Of a stretch of 64,000 nucleotides of DNA, positions 39,381 through 51,500 are shown piece by piece (the stretch's first letter is position 1; each line of letters starts with the position of its first letter). A program made the translations under genes and the position numbers. Source of the stretch: Aerococcus sanguinicola (GTDB taxonomy: Bacteria; Bacillota; Bacilli; Lactobacillales; Aerococcaceae); assembly GCF_008726925.1 (NCBI RefSeq), contig NZ_VYWO01000004.1, positions 183,518 through 247,517 on the forward strand, in the 5' to 3' direction. The notes beneath the pieces are model-generated. The model saw only the letters and a list, made by a program, of their open reading frames with translations. It ran no database searches and was not told the DNA's origin.

Positions 39381-40274
39381 ATGACTAGAAAAGAATCCTT
39401 GACGCTACAATATTTTCGTACTTTGAAGAAGTATCAACAACTAACACCTGAAGGCCACAAAAAACTGGACCATTTCGAACGAGGGTTTGAGGGAGAATTA
39501 GCTTTCGACCACATGCTGGAGCAGATAGATGTTCACCCCCTCGCCCACTATCGCAACTGGCAATATCAGGATGCTTATATTGAGATCGATTCACTCCTGG
39601 TATTTCCTTCAACCCTTTGTTTAATCGAAGTGAAAAATTATCGCGCCCAAGTCAGCTGCCGAGACCGCCGCTGGAGCTTTAACAACTACCCTGGAGAGCG
39701 CGATATTTGCCAACAGTTACTCAAATCACAGCTCTTCTTGGAAAATTTATTAGCAGAGCATCAATTCTCAATAAATCTAGAGGCCAAAATATATTTTGCC
39801 AACCCCTATAACTATCCTGATTTGGATGATTCGGTAACTAAGAATGTGCTGCTCCCCCACCAGACTAAGGATTTTTTTCAATCCTTAAGCCAAGAAAAGT
39901 TCAACCCGGAAATAAATTCTCTTTGCCGATTATTAGAAGAAATTCAAAGTCAATCTTGTTTAAAAGAAGAAATAGCGTTAAAAAAGTTCAATCCAGGCTT
40001 TCATTGCAAAGACTGCGGTGACCAGGTTCAGATTTTCCATTATTATATGATATGCTCTTGTGGTCGGAAAATTTCAAAAGATGAAGCTATTATTGAACTT
40101 ATTAATGACTATGCTCTTCTTTTCCCAAGCTGTACACTTAATGCTTTTGCGATTTATTGTTTTGCCTGTAAAGAGGTGGGTTATCATAAAATTGAAGAAA
40201 TTCTTCAGCATAATTTTATCTATATAAAAGGAAAAAATCCAAGAGAGTTTCTCAATCCATACAAGTCTAAATAA
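39381..40274 (+). CDS. NERD-domain protein with C-terminal zinc ribbon
   Basis: 297 residues. The N-terminal half holds a nuclease-related (NERD) domain: FEGELAFDHML, an acidic site YIEIDSLLVF and IEVKNYRAQVS, the D-x(n)-E-x-K pattern of restriction-type nucleases. The C-terminal half has paired cysteines CKDCGD and CSCGRK, a likely zinc ribbon. Function unknown; nuclease activity on DNA or RNA is an inference from the fold. The gene is visibly more AT-rich than its neighbours and is bracketed by two 41-bp repeat arrays, which suggests acquisition. GGAGGG precedes the ATG by six bases. Confidence 0.85.
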   Translation: MTRKESLTLQYFRTLKKYQQLTPEGHKKLDHFERGFEGELAFDHMLEQIDVHPLAHYRNWQYQDAYIEIDSLLVFPSTLCLIEVKNYRAQVSCRDRRWSFNNYPGERDICQQLLKSQLFLENLLAEHQFSINLEAKIYFANPYNYPDLDDSVTKNVLLPHQTKDFFQSLSQEKFNPEINSLCRLLEEIQSQSCLKEEIALKKFNPGFHCKDCGDQVQIFHYYMICSCGRKISKDEAIIELINDYALLFPSCTLNAFAIYCFACKEVGYHKIEEILQHNFIYIKGKNPREFLNPYKSK

Positions 40275-40377
40275 GCTAAGTTATAAGGAAAATTAGTATT
40301 TAGTATAAATAAGAAATTCTTGCACTTCAAAGTTTATGGAGACTCTACATATTTTTATGAGAGTGTGACAAAAGTCG

Positions 40378-40491
40378 GTTAGCCCTGAATCAGCTAACGC
40401 ATACTATATCTGTAACTCGCTTCGCTTCGAACAGCTATAGCAACTGTCCGCGAATTATGGAAGAACCTTGCCAAAGGATCTTCCATAATTC
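40378..40491. repeat. Hairpin cluster downstream of the NERD gene
   Basis: GTTAGC/GCTAAC hairpin (40378-40398), a GCTATAGC palindrome, and a long hairpin at 40450-40491 whose 14-bp arms (starting CGAATTATGG) are perfect. It adjoins structured repeat unit E, and the AGTCGG at its left resembles that element's end, so it may be a diverged copy. In the 40275-41071 gap this, unit E, array 2 and the gor terminator are all I see. Confidence 0.6.
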
Positions 40492-40492
40492 G

Positions 40493-40610
40493 TAGTTGGG
40501 TTCACAAAGGCAAAAAGGGAATGACTTCAGCAAAGTGGAACGATCGGCTAAAGCCGCTCTTATCCTCTTTGCCTCCAGTCATCCCTTTTTGGACGCCTTT
40601 GCTCACACCC
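40493..40610 (-). repeat. Structured intergenic repeat, unit E (118 bp, minus orientation)
   Basis: On the minus strand it begins GGGTGTGAG (40602-40610) and ends GAACCCAACTA (40493-40503). It is very close in sequence to unit A at 51360, with the GGAG/TGA internal loop and matched changes in the stems. Confidence 0.88.
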
Positions 40611-40741
40611 TGTACGAAGTGGATGTCAGGACTGACTTTTGGAGCACGTTTTTAAAGAATAGTTCGTATTCTATAAAGAGGCCGGAACTTTTGTCCCAGC
40701 CTGATTTTTATAGGCCTTCTTATTTATCATTTTTGCTGCAA

Positions 40742-40986
40742 ATGCTAGTGAAGGTCTCATTAGATAGTTGATGCGAGCCTACTTGCTAATCGAAGTACCA
40801 TTCGCTAGTTCGCTCGATTCTATTTGCTAATCAGAGTGCTATTCGCAAGTTCACGAGTGCCTACTCGCTAATCGAAGCAGCATTCGCTAGTTGATACGAT
40901 CCTACTTGCTAACGGTGTCCTTGTTCGCTAGTTAGTACAACCCTACTTGCTAACCGAAGCACCATTCGCTAGTTCATGCCCCAGTT
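40742..40986 (+). repeat. 41-bp tandem repeat array 2
   Basis: Unit starts at 40783, 40824, 40865, 40906 and 40947, all 41 bp apart, plus a decayed unit at 40742. Units 3-5 closely match units of array 1, in the same orientation. Confidence 0.9.
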
Positions 40987-41011
40987 TGTGGCCTGAACTA
41001 CCACCACCCCC

Positions 41012-41042
41012 ACAAAAAAGACCCCGAGCGTGAGGCTCGGGA
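41012..41042 (-). terminator. Terminator of glutathione reductase gene
   Basis: Stem CCCGAGC/GCTCGGG (41023-41029 / 41035-41041) with six T following on the minus strand. Confidence 0.9.
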
Positions 41043-41071
41043 TCCATCTGTCAGATATTCAGATATTCTAA

Positions 41072-42421
41072 TTAACGCAGGGTAACAAATTCTTCGGCAC
41101 TGGTTGGGTGGATGGCAACGACGCTGTCGAGGTCGGCTTTAGTGGCGCCCATTTGGATGGCGACGCCGAAGCCTTGGAGGATTTCGTCCATGCCTTCACC
41201 AGTTCCGTGGAGGCCGACGACTTTTTCTTCGGGGCCTGCGCACACGACCTTATAATGGCAGGCCTCACGTTCACCGGCAGCTGAGGTGTACATAGAGTAG
41301 AAGTTGCTGGTATAGACCTTAATCGCCTCTTCACCATATGCTTCGATGGCAGCTTTTTCACTCAAACCGATAGAACCGAGAGCGGGGTGGCTGAAGACAA
41401 CGGTTGGGACATTGTTGTAATTGATGGCCCCTGAAGCAGCTCCGTTATAGAGGTATTCCGCAACTTGGCGGCCGGCGCGGATGGCAACGGGGGTGAGGTT
41501 GACCTTGTTGATATTGTCACCCACAGCATAAATATTAGCAACCGAAGTCTGGTGGTTGTCATCTACCAAGATCGCTCCAGTCTTCTCGTCAGTTTCAAGG
41601 CCAATCGCTTCCAGGTTCAAGTCATCAGTATTAACGGCACGGCCGATCGCCATCAGCACCTTGTCTGCACTGGCGACTTTTTCCCCTCCAGCATAGCAGG
41701 CAATCTGGCCATCTTCTTCAGCAAATTTCTCCAAAGCTTGGCCGCCGTGGAAGCCGATGCCTTGGTCTTCAAAGGATTCCAATACAGTGTCCACTAACAT
41801 TTGGTCGAAGCCAGCTAGGGGTTGGTCCTGGAATTCAAAGACATCCACCTTGACCCCTAGACCGTTTAAAACGCCCGCAATTTCAACGCCGATGTAGCCC
41901 GCACCCACAATCACTACGGATTCAGGCAGGGCTTCCCAGGCAAAGAAGTCATCGGAAGTCGACAGGAGCTCGCGACCTTCAACATTAGGGACTTTAGGCC
42001 GGCCCCCAGTCGCAATGACGATCTTATCTGCCGTATAGGTCTGGCCATCTACTTCCAGCGTATGGCTGTCGGCAAAGCGACCATAACCCTCAATTAAAGT
42101 AATTTGATTCTTCTCAAATTGCCGGGTATAGGACTGGCGGGACCGGTCGATATAAGCATCCCGAGATTGCTTGAAGGTCTGATAGTCAAAGTCGACCCCT
42201 TCCACACTGAAACCGTAGCCGGGACCGTAAGTTTCGATGGCATCACGGACGCGGGAGGCATACCAAGAAATCTTCTTTGGCACGCAGCCAATATTGACAC
42301 AGGTCCCCCCCAGGCGCTTGGCTTCAATCAGCCCTACCTTAGCCCCATGCTCGGCTGCCCGGTTAGCTGTGGCAATCCCACCACTACCGCCACCAAGAAC
42401 TAATAAATCAAAATCTGCCAA
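41072..42421 (-). CDS. gor: Glutathione-disulfide reductase
   Basis: 449 residues from a TTG at 42421, which follows AAGGAG at 8 bases and gives the usual MADFDLLVLGGGSGG start; a GTG nine codons upstream precedes that ribosome site and is unlikely. FAD-binding GGGSGG (10-15), redox-active Cys41 and Cys46 in GGTCVNIGCVPKK, NAD(P)-binding GAGYIGVEIAG, and the C-terminal HPTSAEEFVTLR with the catalytic His. Recycles GSSG to GSH with NADPH. No glutathione synthesis gene is in the window. Confidence 0.92.
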   Translation of the reverse strand: MADFDLLVLGGGSGGIATANRAAEHGAKVGLIEAKRLGGTCVNIGCVPKKISWYASRVRDAIETYGPGYGFSVEGVDFDYQTFKQSRDAYIDRSRQSYTRQFEKNQITLIEGYGRFADSHTLEVDGQTYTADKIVIATGGRPKVPNVEGRELLSTSDDFFAWEALPESVVIVGAGYIGVEIAGVLNGLGVKVDVFEFQDQPLAGFDQMLVDTVLESFEDQGIGFHGGQALEKFAEEDGQIACYAGGEKVASADKVLMAIGRAVNTDDLNLEAIGLETDEKTGAILVDDNHQTSVANIYAVGDNINKVNLTPVAIRAGRQVAEYLYNGAASGAINYNNVPTVVFSHPALGSIGLSEKAAIEAYGEEAIKVYTSNFYSMYTSAAGEREACHYKVVCAGPEEKVVGLHGTGEGMDEILQGFGVAIQMGATKADLDSVVAIHPTSAEEFVTLR

Positions 42422-42596
42422 AAGAACCACTCCTTCATCATTAAACACTAAGTTACTAAAGCTATCATAACAAATTCTAAGCCCTGCCGCCCCCTATCTG
42501 CTCAGAAAAACGCCCAGCTTTCAGACGAATAATTGGAGATTGCAATAATTCACACCTATGATAGAGGCCCTCATCGATCGAGGAGACCCCCAGTCA

Positions 42597-42626
42597 TCAA
42601 AAAAAGAGCGGACTGGCCGCTCTTCA
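42597..42626 (-). terminator. Terminator of O-acetylhomoserine sulfhydrylase gene
   Basis: Perfect 8-bp stem AAGAGCGG/CCGCTCTT (42604-42611 / 42617-42624), with seven T on the minus strand. Confidence 0.9.
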
Positions 42627-42639
42627 TTCATTAATTAAT

Positions 42640-43935
42640 CTAAGCTTGGTCTAAGGCTTGGTCGAGGTCTGCAATCAAGTCATCCACATCTTCGATCCCG
42701 ATTGAGAGACGGATCAAGTCTTGGCCAACGCCCGCTTCCTTGAGTTCTTCATCGGACAATTGGGCATGGGTGGTTGACGCTGGGTGGACAACCAGTGACC
42801 GGACATCGGCCACATTGGCCAGGTTGGAGAAGATTTCAAGGGCATCGACGAAGCGGATTCCTGCTTCTTTGCCGCCTTTTACCCCAAAGGAGAAGATCGA
42901 ACCGACCCCGTTCGGGAAGTCACGCTCAGCGAGTTCATGGTAAGGCGAGCTTTCCAGGCCAGGATAAGCTACCCAGTCGACCTTAGGATGGTCTTCCAAG
43001 TGTTTGGCAATCTTTTCCGCATTGGCCACATGGCGTTCCACACGCAGGGACAGGGTCTCTACCCCATTGATAATCAGGAAGGCATCTTGGGCACTCAGGC
43101 AGGCCCCAGTATCGCGGAGGACTTGGGCGCGGATCTTGGTCGTAAAGGCTGCTGGCGCTAAGTCACCAAAGACTAGGCCATTGTAGTGGGAATCAGGCGT
43201 TGAGAAGCCAGGGAAGCGGTCATTATTCTTCCAATCGAATTGGCCATTTTCAACCACGATACCTGCTAGCGTTGTCCCGTGCCCCCCGAGGAATTTGGTC
43301 GCCGAATGCACCACCACATCTGCCCCATGATCTAAAGGCCGGTAGAGATAAGGGGTCGCGAAGGTATTGTCAACAATAACAGGTAGGCCGTGCTTGTGGG
43401 CAAATTCACTGACCTTATCGATATCAATCAGATTGGTCTTTGGATTGCCGATCGTTTCTAAATAAATCGCCCGGGTCTTGTCATCGATCAATTCTTCTAC
43501 GGCATCGAAGTCTTCAATATCATTGACGAAGCGGGTCTCAATTCCTAAGTCAGGCAGGGTCACGCTAAAGAGGTTGAAGGTCCCCCCGTACAGGCTCGTC
43601 GCAGAGATAATATTGTCCCCGGTCTTTGCAATATTCAGGATAGCGTAGGTAATCGCTGCGGACCCTGAAGCTACAGCAATGCCAGCTGTCCCATTCTCAA
43701 GGGCTGCCACACGGGCTTCAAGCACGCCGACAGTCGGGTTGGTAATACGGGAATAAATCCCACCCGCATCGGTGAGGGCAAAACGGTTAGCCGCCTGCTC
43801 CGCATCCTCGAAGACATAGGAAGTGGTTTGGTAGATAGGTACCGCCCGCGCTCCCGTCTCATCGAGATTATGGCCGGCATGGACTTGCTTGGTGTTAAAA
43901 CCAGTATATTTTTCACTTGGATTTGGCTTAGTCAT
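42640..43935 (-). CDS. metY: O-acetylhomoserine sulfhydrylase
   Basis: 431 residues. Cys/Met-metabolism PLP enzyme that joins sulfide to O-acetyl-L-homoserine, giving homocysteine. Lys214 in [10 protein letters not shown] is the PLP lysine; [19 protein letters not shown] and the C-terminal VHPAST are family motifs. The length (about 430) fits the sulfhydrylase branch better than the shorter cystathionine enzymes. No SAM riboswitch or T-box is visible upstream. Confidence 0.9.
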   Translation of the reverse strand: MTKPNPSEKYTGFNTKQVHAGHNLDETGARAVPIYQTTSYVFEDAEQAANRFALTDAGGIYSRITNPTVGVLEARVAALENGTAGIAVASGSAAITYAILNIAKTGDNIISATSLYGGTFNLFSVTLPDLGIETRFVNDIEDFDAVEELIDDKTRAIYLETIGNPKTNLIDIDKVSEFAHKHGLPVIVDNTFATPYLYRPLDHGADVVVHSATKFLGGHGTTLAGIVVENGQFDWKNNDRFPGFSTPDSHYNGLVFGDLAPAAFTTKIRAQVLRDTGACLSAQDAFLIINGVETLSLRVERHVANAEKIAKHLEDHPKVDWVAYPGLESSPYHELAERDFPNGVGSIFSFGVKGGKEAGIRFVDALEIFSNLANVADVRSLVVHPASTTHAQLSDEELKEAGVGQDLIRLSIGIEDVDDLIADLDQALDQA

Positions 43936-44053
43936 CTGAATCGCTCCTTTAACTTATTAAAAATAAGCGCTGCTTTCTATGTGAATATACTAGCACAACT
44001 TAGCCGCAAATACTATAGGACCGCTGATACCGCTTCTTGATGAGAGGTGTTCG

Positions 44054-44713
44054 TTAAATACGATCACGTTCTTTCCAAGCCGCAATCTGGGCTAGGACAG
44101 GCAAATTTTTCTGGTAAAAAGCCACGAAACGACCGATCAAGAAGGCGGAAATCAAGGTTCCCCAGCCGACTCCCTCTAAGCCGCCGAGCAGGAGGAAGGA
44201 GAAGACCACGGCCAAGCCCGTAATGGTCCCATCGAAAGTGATCTTCACCCGACCGAACGGCCAAGCAAAGCAGGTCGAAATGGCCTGGACAATCCCCTCA
44301 GCAGAGACATAGAGCCAGTCTACAGCCACCTCCAAGGCGATCCCGAAAGCTAGAACGGCACAACCGAGAACCAGGCAGAGGATTTGCGACCAGAGCTGGC
44401 CAGGTTGGAGCCAGGATAAAGCCGCTGAAGACCAGTCCGTCACCAGACTAAGAATGAGGTTAACCCCCAACTGCAACCACTGCCAGGCCTGGAAGTCCCG
44501 CCGGTAGAGGGCCATCTGCCCCACAATATAGAGCGAGTTGAAGATAAAAAGCAGGGTCCCCAAGCTCAGTGGCGTGGCTAAACTCAAGACCAAGGGCAAA
44601 CTCGAGACCGCTGTTGTCCCCAAATTAGCCTTGGTGATCAGCACAATCCCTAAAGCATTGATGGCAATCCCCAGAGTCAAGACCAAGGCTCGTTTCCAAG
44701 TATATCGTGTCAT
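44054..44713 (-). CDS. YczE/YyaS/YitT-type integral membrane protein
   Basis: 219 residues with about five membrane segments. N-terminal LGIAINALGIVLITKANLGT is typical of YczE-like proteins, and FDGTITGLAVVFSFLLLGG is the second conserved part. Function unknown. It lies upstream of metY on the same strand with about 120 bp between. Confidence 0.78.
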   Translation of the reverse strand: MTRYTWKRALVLTLGIAINALGIVLITKANLGTTAVSSLPLVLSLATPLSLGTLLFIFNSLYIVGQMALYRRDFQAWQWLQLGVNLILSLVTDWSSAALSWLQPGQLWSQILCLVLGCAVLAFGIALEVAVDWLYVSAEGIVQAISTCFAWPFGRVKITFDGTITGLAVVFSFLLLGGLEGVGWGTLISAFLIGRFVAFYQKNLPVLAQIAAWKERDRI

Positions 44714-44871
44714 AAACTTCCTCCATTCATCTTATGCATCTTATGCCTATCTTAGCGAAACTTAGGAAGAAAGCAAAGGAATATCAAGAATGGACTGCTA
44801 GCTTAGGATGAACGCGAGTCTGACAACTAGTCTGGCAAGGCGTCAGCCCCTCCAATTAAGATTTGGCCTGG

Positions 44872-44965
44872 TCCAACCCAAAAACCAAACTCCCATTTGA
44901 AAGTTGACGCGTCCCAACCCACAAACTTGATCCTCATTTGAAAGGTGCCACTCTTTCCAGTCTCC
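44872..44965 (+). repeat. 41-bp repeat array 4 (two decayed units)
   Basis: CATTTGAAAG occurs at 44894 and 44935, exactly 41 bp apart, in the same context as array 3. The remainder of the 44714-45036 gap holds only the terminator at 44987. Confidence 0.75.
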
Positions 44966-44986
44966 ACTATCAAAATAAAGGCCATA

Positions 44987-45028
44987 CTAAAAAAACCCGC
45001 CAGCCCAATCTTTCCGGCTAGCGGGGTC
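44987..45028 (-). terminator. Terminator of the mprF operon
   Basis: 10-bp stem CCCGCCAGCC/GGCTAGCGGG (44996-45005 / 45016-45025, one mismatch), with seven T on the minus strand. Confidence 0.9.
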
Positions 45029-45036
45029 TAAATCAT

Positions 45037-45534
45037 TTAGTCGTCATCTTCCTCGTCGTCTTCTCGGTCCATCAAGTTATCGATGGCGATAGTGATAGCT
45101 ACCAGGACTTGTTCATAGTTTGGGTCCTTGACTTGGATTTCAAAACTGTCGCCAATGCTGATCAGTTTCTTGCGGATGGTCCCAATGTCTTCTCCACTTT
45201 CGCTCACGGTGAATTTGTGGTCGATCAAATTACCGCGCACTTTGAGCTGGAAGTCATCGGAACTTACCTTGACCTTGCGGCGCATGAAGGACAACTGGCT
45301 GCGCACCTTGAGCGACTGGCCGTCCGCAAATTCTACCGTGTAGGTAGGGAAGAGCCGGATCAGCTTGCGCTTAACGGTGAAGAGCTTGTCCCCATTCGGC
45401 GCGGTCACATGGATTTTGTCGCCAATTAGCTTGAAGTCCTGGTCCACCTGGTAGCAGACCTTCCCTTGATCATCTTTAATCGGATAATTGTCAGTGATTT
45501 TGAAGATACGTTGCTTAATATAGAGGGTATGCAT
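45037..45534 (-). CDS. LURP-one-related (Tubby-like fold) protein
   Basis: 165 residues. The strand pattern IKQRIFKITDNYPIKDDQGKVCYQV matches the LURP-one family, a Tubby C-terminal-like barrel that may bind phospholipids. An acidic tail EDDEEDDD ends it. The ATG at 45534 lies eight bases after AAGGAG; an ATG at 45540 overlapping the mprF stop is possible. Coupled to mprF, so a membrane-lipid link is plausible but unproven. Confidence 0.82.
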   Translation of the reverse strand: MHTLYIKQRIFKITDNYPIKDDQGKVCYQVDQDFKLIGDKIHVTAPNGDKLFTVKRKLIRLFPTYTVEFADGQSLKVRSQLSFMRRKVKVSSDDFQLKVRGNLIDHKFTVSESGEDIGTIRKKLISIGDSFEIQVKDPNYEQVLVAITIAIDNLMDREDDEEDDD

Positions 45535-48500
45535 GATCATTTCTCCTTCTTTTTATAGCTATGGTTGACTGCTTCATAGAGACCCAGAAGGATCTGAGGC
45601 AGGGCCGAGGCTTCGGCATAGATCAGGTAGCGGTTCTCCCAGTGGGGGCGGAACTTATCCTTATAGGCGCGTAGCCCCTTGAAACCATAGACCCGGTTGC
45701 CGTACTCATAGACCAAGCGGATCACCCGGTCGCGCGAGCGAGAATAGGTCTGGTCGCCCACATTCGCTAGTGGGGCCATCCCCAGGTCAAAGCTCTCGTA
45801 GCCTGCCTCCTTGGCCCAAGCTAGAATCTGTAACAAAAGCATCTGCATGGCGTTATCTACAGTATCCCCCCTAAAGCGCATTAAATCAATTGATACGCTC
45901 GTCGCACTAATCGGCATCAGATTGGCAAAGGCTTCAATCCGCTCATCCGAACGCAGGACAAAGAGGGGACTCGTCTGTAGGTAGTCTTCCTGGAAAGCAC
46001 CCAAGGAATAAGCCATCTCACTCCGCCCTTCCAACCAGGCATCCGAAATTCCCTTCAATTCAGCTAAGAGCTCCGGAGCATGTGGGGGATTAAGGACCTC
46101 AAAACGAAGACCAGCCTTCTCCATGGCATTGCGGATCTGCCGGCGGTTGCGGTTCTTTTTGCCTTCAAAAGTAAAGTCAGCCAGGGAAATGATGGCGGCC
46201 TCCCCAATCTTAACCGTCAGATAGCCCATATTACAGAAATTATCTAAGTAACGCGGACTGACTTCATAATAGGCCAACTGCATCCCGGCATTGTGGGCAT
46301 AGGAGGCAAAAGCTTGGAGTAAGCCGTCAAAAGCTTCCGGCTGGCCAACCGGGTCGCCGAGGACTAACATATTCCGGCCCACCGCCCGGTAGAGCAAGGC
46401 CGCCTCCCGGTCCGGACTAAAGAAAATCTGCTTGTCTAAGAGGCGCACAAGGTGGCTGTACTCCGTCCCCCCATACTGAGCCACAAGTTCCAGATAGGCC
46501 GCAAGCTCATCTGGGCCAGGCGCTTGGAAGCGGAGTTTTTTGGACTGGCTAAAGAGAAGGAGGAGGGCCAAGCCTACAACAATAAGCACACTCATCATTA
46601 AATGAACCAGGTTGACGGTAATCACCAGTTCGCCCTTGAGACGGAGAATGTGCCAGGCCACAGCGACACTTGTCACGCCCAGAACAAGCAAGGTCAGAAG
46701 ACTGGCTCCCATAATATTGCGCCGGGTCAGGGGCACGCTCGCCCGGATAAACTGTTGGCGGTTGGCATAGAGCAAGATCCAAACGATGAGGACAAGGAGG
46801 GCCTCCCGGTAAGAGAAGCCGCGGACCAGGCAAAGCCCTGCCCCTAATGGTAGGAGGACCATAGCAGTCTGGTAGACCCGGCGGACCCGGGCATTGATCC
46901 CAAGCGAAAGCAGGAGGGTCACAATCCCGATGATTAGGGTAATGAAGGCCGATAACTGTTCAAAGAGCCGGGGCACCAGATGGTTGAGGAAGCGGATCCG
47001 GTCAAAAAGTTCCGGCGCCAGGGCCGTTGACACTAAGAGGGCCCCACCGATGAACATGACCAGGGCCAAGCCTTTGACCAGGACATCCGACCAGAAAGTC
47101 AGGTGGAAGTCCTCGGTCTTCTCCCGGTACCAGCGCCCAAAGACATAGGCAGAAGCCAGGAGCCAGGGAATAATGTAGTAGCATACCCTGAGAACCACCA
47201 GACCCGCCAGAACATTGGCGGTCTCATAGCCCGCCTTCTGCATCAGGAGAAGGACCGTCACGTCGAAGGCCCCCACTCCCCCGGGCACAAAACTAAAGAG
47301 CCCGACCACAATACTAACCACATAGACCAAGAGGCCGTCGCTTAAAGCAAAGTTTGGGTTAAAAAGAGACATGACAAAGAGAAAATAAGCCAGGGCTGCC
47401 GACCAATCCAGGATGGAGACAGCCACGTAGCCCCACTTTTTGCGCCAGGAAATCCTCTGCAGCTGGTAGCGGTCAAAGAGTCGCTGGACCCAAGCTAGGC
47501 GGTCAGCCACAAGAAAGGCCGGCAGGTAGAGGGTGAAGACCAGGGCCAGGACCAAGGGCCAACCCAAATCCCGCCCCCAAGCCAGGGGCAAGGCCAAGAA
47601 GATCAAAAAGACCAAACCCAGAAAGCTCGCTGCCCAATTCATCACGGACAACTGGAGGGCCGATTCAGCGGGCAGCCCCGCCTTCTTGTAGAATTTGGCC
47701 CGCAAGGTTCCCCCCGTCAGGCCACCAAAATCAATAAACTCATTGAAGGCCTGACTGATCCAGCCGATTTTTAGAATATCTAGGGGCGGAACCGTCAAGG
47801 GATAATCCCGGGTCGCGTTCAAATCATAGAGGCCATTCACCGAAAAACCCAGGAGGCCCGTCAAGAGGAGACCAATTTGCACCCACAGACTCTTCTCCCC
47901 CAAGGACTGTCGAAATAAGCGCCAGTCAATCCCTTGTAATTCATGGTGGATAAAATAGCCCAGAAGACCAAAAATCAAAACATAAAAAAAGATTTGGATG
48001 ATGCGCTTGTGCCGCCTAATAAATTCCATCCTACTCATTCCTTCTCTCTACTTGCAAAAGCCACACCCAAGAGAATGACATCTCGCGATTATTTTTTACC
48101 TATATTCTATTTGTAAAATAAATAAAATACTAGCAGATCTTGGCCATCTTAGACTTTCTTTAACAAAATAAAAGCAAGAATGAATGGGCGACCGGTTCCA
48201 CTCACAAACAAAGGGGAGGTTTGAAAGTCGACGCAGTCCTAGTCGCAAACTAAAGAGCTTTTCGAAAGTTAACGCGATTCTACTTGCGAATCGGGGCTCC
48301 ATTTGAAAGTTGACCCGAATCTACTTGCGAACCGGGGCTCCATTCGAAAGTTGACTCGAATCTACTTGCGAACCGGGGCTCCATTCGAAAGTTGACTCGA
48401 TTCTACTTGCGAACCGGGGCTCCATTCGAAAGTTGTCACGGCACTAGTCGCCAAACGACGCCCCCCGTTTCCGAGCCAAAACGAATCCACTTGCTAACGC

Positions 48501-51500
48501 AGCCTCCTCTGCGAGTCAAAGTGTCCGAGAAGCCCGCGACCTATCCCTTCCAATCATTTTCCTCACATTAAATTAAAATTCCGTAAGAATACAGTTGACA
48601 TCTTCTTACTTTTGTCTTATGATAGAGGCATCACTTGAGAAAGGAGCATGGACTCATGCTAAGAACGGAATCAACTCACTGCCTGGGCGCATGCTCGGCT
48701 CAACCGAATACTTTCTTCTTTAGCTTCTTTAGATAGTGTTTGTAGCTATGCAAGTCATGGGTACAAACACGGACCAAGCGTTTGTATCTATGAGGCTAGA
48801 GATTTTTACCATGCTTAGGCCCCATAGAATAGATTGGATATTCTAAGAGGCCGAGCCTATATTTTTGCTTTACCGCCGTCTTAGACTATCTAAGGCGGTT
48901 TTTCTATTGTAAGGAAGAAAGTTTAGTCACTTGTCGACACCAGGAGAAATTATAAGGAGGAAGTCATCATGAAAATCAAGCAATTAGTTAAGGTATTAGG
49001 TCTCGGTGCCCTCGCGCTAACTTTAGGCGCCTGCGGGGAAGCTTCCGGCAATGCGGAAAAAGCTGAAGCCTCAGTAGGTGTCCTCCAATTTATGGAACAC
49101 GAGTCCCTCGATCGGGCACGGGAAGGCTTCACGGACGCCCTCAAGGAAGCCGGCTATGAAGAAGGCAAGAGCTTAACCCTCAACTATCAAAACGCCCAGG
49201 GGGATCAATCGAACCTACAGAGTATCACCCAACAATTAGCAGGCAAAAACGACCTCATCCTCTCTATCGCCACCCCAGCTGCCCAAGCCATGCTGAACAC
49301 CGATAAGAAAACCCCTCAACTCTTCACGGCCGTCACTGATCCTGTCAGCGCCAAGCTCGTCGAAAGCGCCGAAAAACCTGGGGCCAACATGACCGGTACT
49401 AGCGATGGAGCGCCAACGGACAAGGTGGTTGACCTCTTGCTCAAGGCGGACCCTTCCATCCAAACCATCGGCATCCTCTACAACTCCAGCGAGGTCAACT
49501 CTGAGATGCAGTATAAAGAAGCCAAGGACTATATTGAATCCAAGGGGCTCAAGGTGGAAAGCATGACCGTCACCACCACCAACGAAATCCAACAAGCAAC
49601 CAAGGCCCTAGCGAAGAAAGTCGATGGCATCTACCTGCCGACTGACAATACGGTAGCCAACACCATCCAAACCATCGGCCAAGTGCTCAAAGAAGAGAAA
49701 GTTCCATCAGTTGCTGCCTTCGATGCCGGTGTGGAAGGTACCCTCTGCGCTTACGGGGTCGACTACTATGAACTCGGCAAGCAGACCGGTCAGATGGCCA
49801 TTGATATCCTCAAGAACGGCAAGAACCCTGCCGACATGCCCGTCCAAAAATCTGAAAAACTCGTGGTCAAAGTCAACGAAGACATGGCCAAGGCACTCGG
49901 TATCGACCCAAAGTCCTTAACGGAAGAATAATCCTTAGCTACTACCGGGACCTCGATGACCTGACCCGTTCCCTAGACCACTTGACATGCCAACATTAAC
50001 AAGGTCATCAAGTAAAAAAGAGGCTCTGATCGCACGATCAGGCCTCTTTTTAAATACCTCCAAAATAATTGAAAAGCCGGCCGCTAAATCCTAGCGCGCC
50101 GGCTCATTTTATAAACAAAATAAAAAACTTACAGCACAAGATGGAAAATGCTTAGGGCTGCTTCGTTCCCGATCTGACCCGGTTCACATCTCCATCCTCG
50201 CCATAAGGTCTTTCGACAAAGATTATTATAACATGTTTTAGCTAAAGAGGCAAGGGGGAGGGGGGAAAAGAGGTTTTTGGACCCTTGTCCTATCCCCCCG
50301 GCACAAACAAATGCCCATTAGTCGCTGCTAGAATTGCCTTGACCGAATGGAGGCGGTTCTCGGCCTGTTGGAATTGCCAAGCGGCATCAGACTGGAAGAC
50401 CTCTTCTGTCACTTCCGTGGCTCCCTCGCCGTACTGGTCAATCAGGGCCCGCCCCTTATGGCTGTCTCGATTGTGGTAGGCGGGCAGGCAGTGCATGAAG
50501 ATGGTCGGCTTAGCCGTTTGGGCCATGACCTCTGCATTGACTTGGTAGGGGCGCAGGAGGTCTAAGCGGGCATCGAGCTGGTCCTCCTCCCCCATAGAGA
50601 CCCAGACATCGGTATAGATGGCGTCCGCGCCTTGGACCCCGCTCGCTACATCTTCCGTCAGCCGGTAAGGCGTCCCATAACGATCACTCACTTGGTCAGC
50701 TAGCGCGCAAAGTTCAGGGCTGGGTTGGAGGGCTTTAGGCGCGACAATGGCGACTTCAACCCCAAGGATCAAACCCGCCAAGAGCAGGGAATTCGCCACA
50801 TTATTGCGCCCGTCCCCTAGATAGGCCAACTTGAGCCCAGCTAGCTTACCATAAGCTTCCTTGAGGGTCATATAATCCCCCACCATCTGCATGGGATGGG
50901 CCAAGTCCGTCAAAGCATTCCAGACCGGGACCCCCGCTTCCGCAGCTAGACAGTCTACATCCTCCTGGGCTGCCCCGCGAAAGCCAATGCCGTCAAACAT
51001 CCGCCCCATGACACGCGCCGTGTCCGCCACAGATTCCTTGCTGCCTAGCTGCATATCCCCCATGGCAAAATATTCCAGATTGGCCCCCAAGTCTGAGGCC
51101 GCAACCGTGAAAGCCGCCCGTGTCCGGGTGGAAGCCTTGTCAAAAATCAGGGCGAGATTTTGCCCCTGCAAGTAAGGATGGGGAATCCCACGTGCCTTAA
51201 GATCCTTCAGATGCAAAGCAAAATCAACCAAATTCTGCAAGTCTGCCTGAGTAAAATCACTCACCCTCAAAAAACTTCGTCCTTGTAACATGCTTATCAC
51301 TCCTTAATAGACTGATTCCCTCCCAGTCTGTCACGAATCAAAAAAATAAGCAAATATAAGGGTGTGAGCAAAGGCGTCCAGAAAGGGATGACTGGAGGCA
51401 AAGAGGATAAGAGCGGCTGCAAGCCGATCGTTCCACTTTGCTGAAGTCACTCCCTTTCTGCCTTTGCGAACCCGACTAAAGGGTGTGAGGGCTGGCGCTT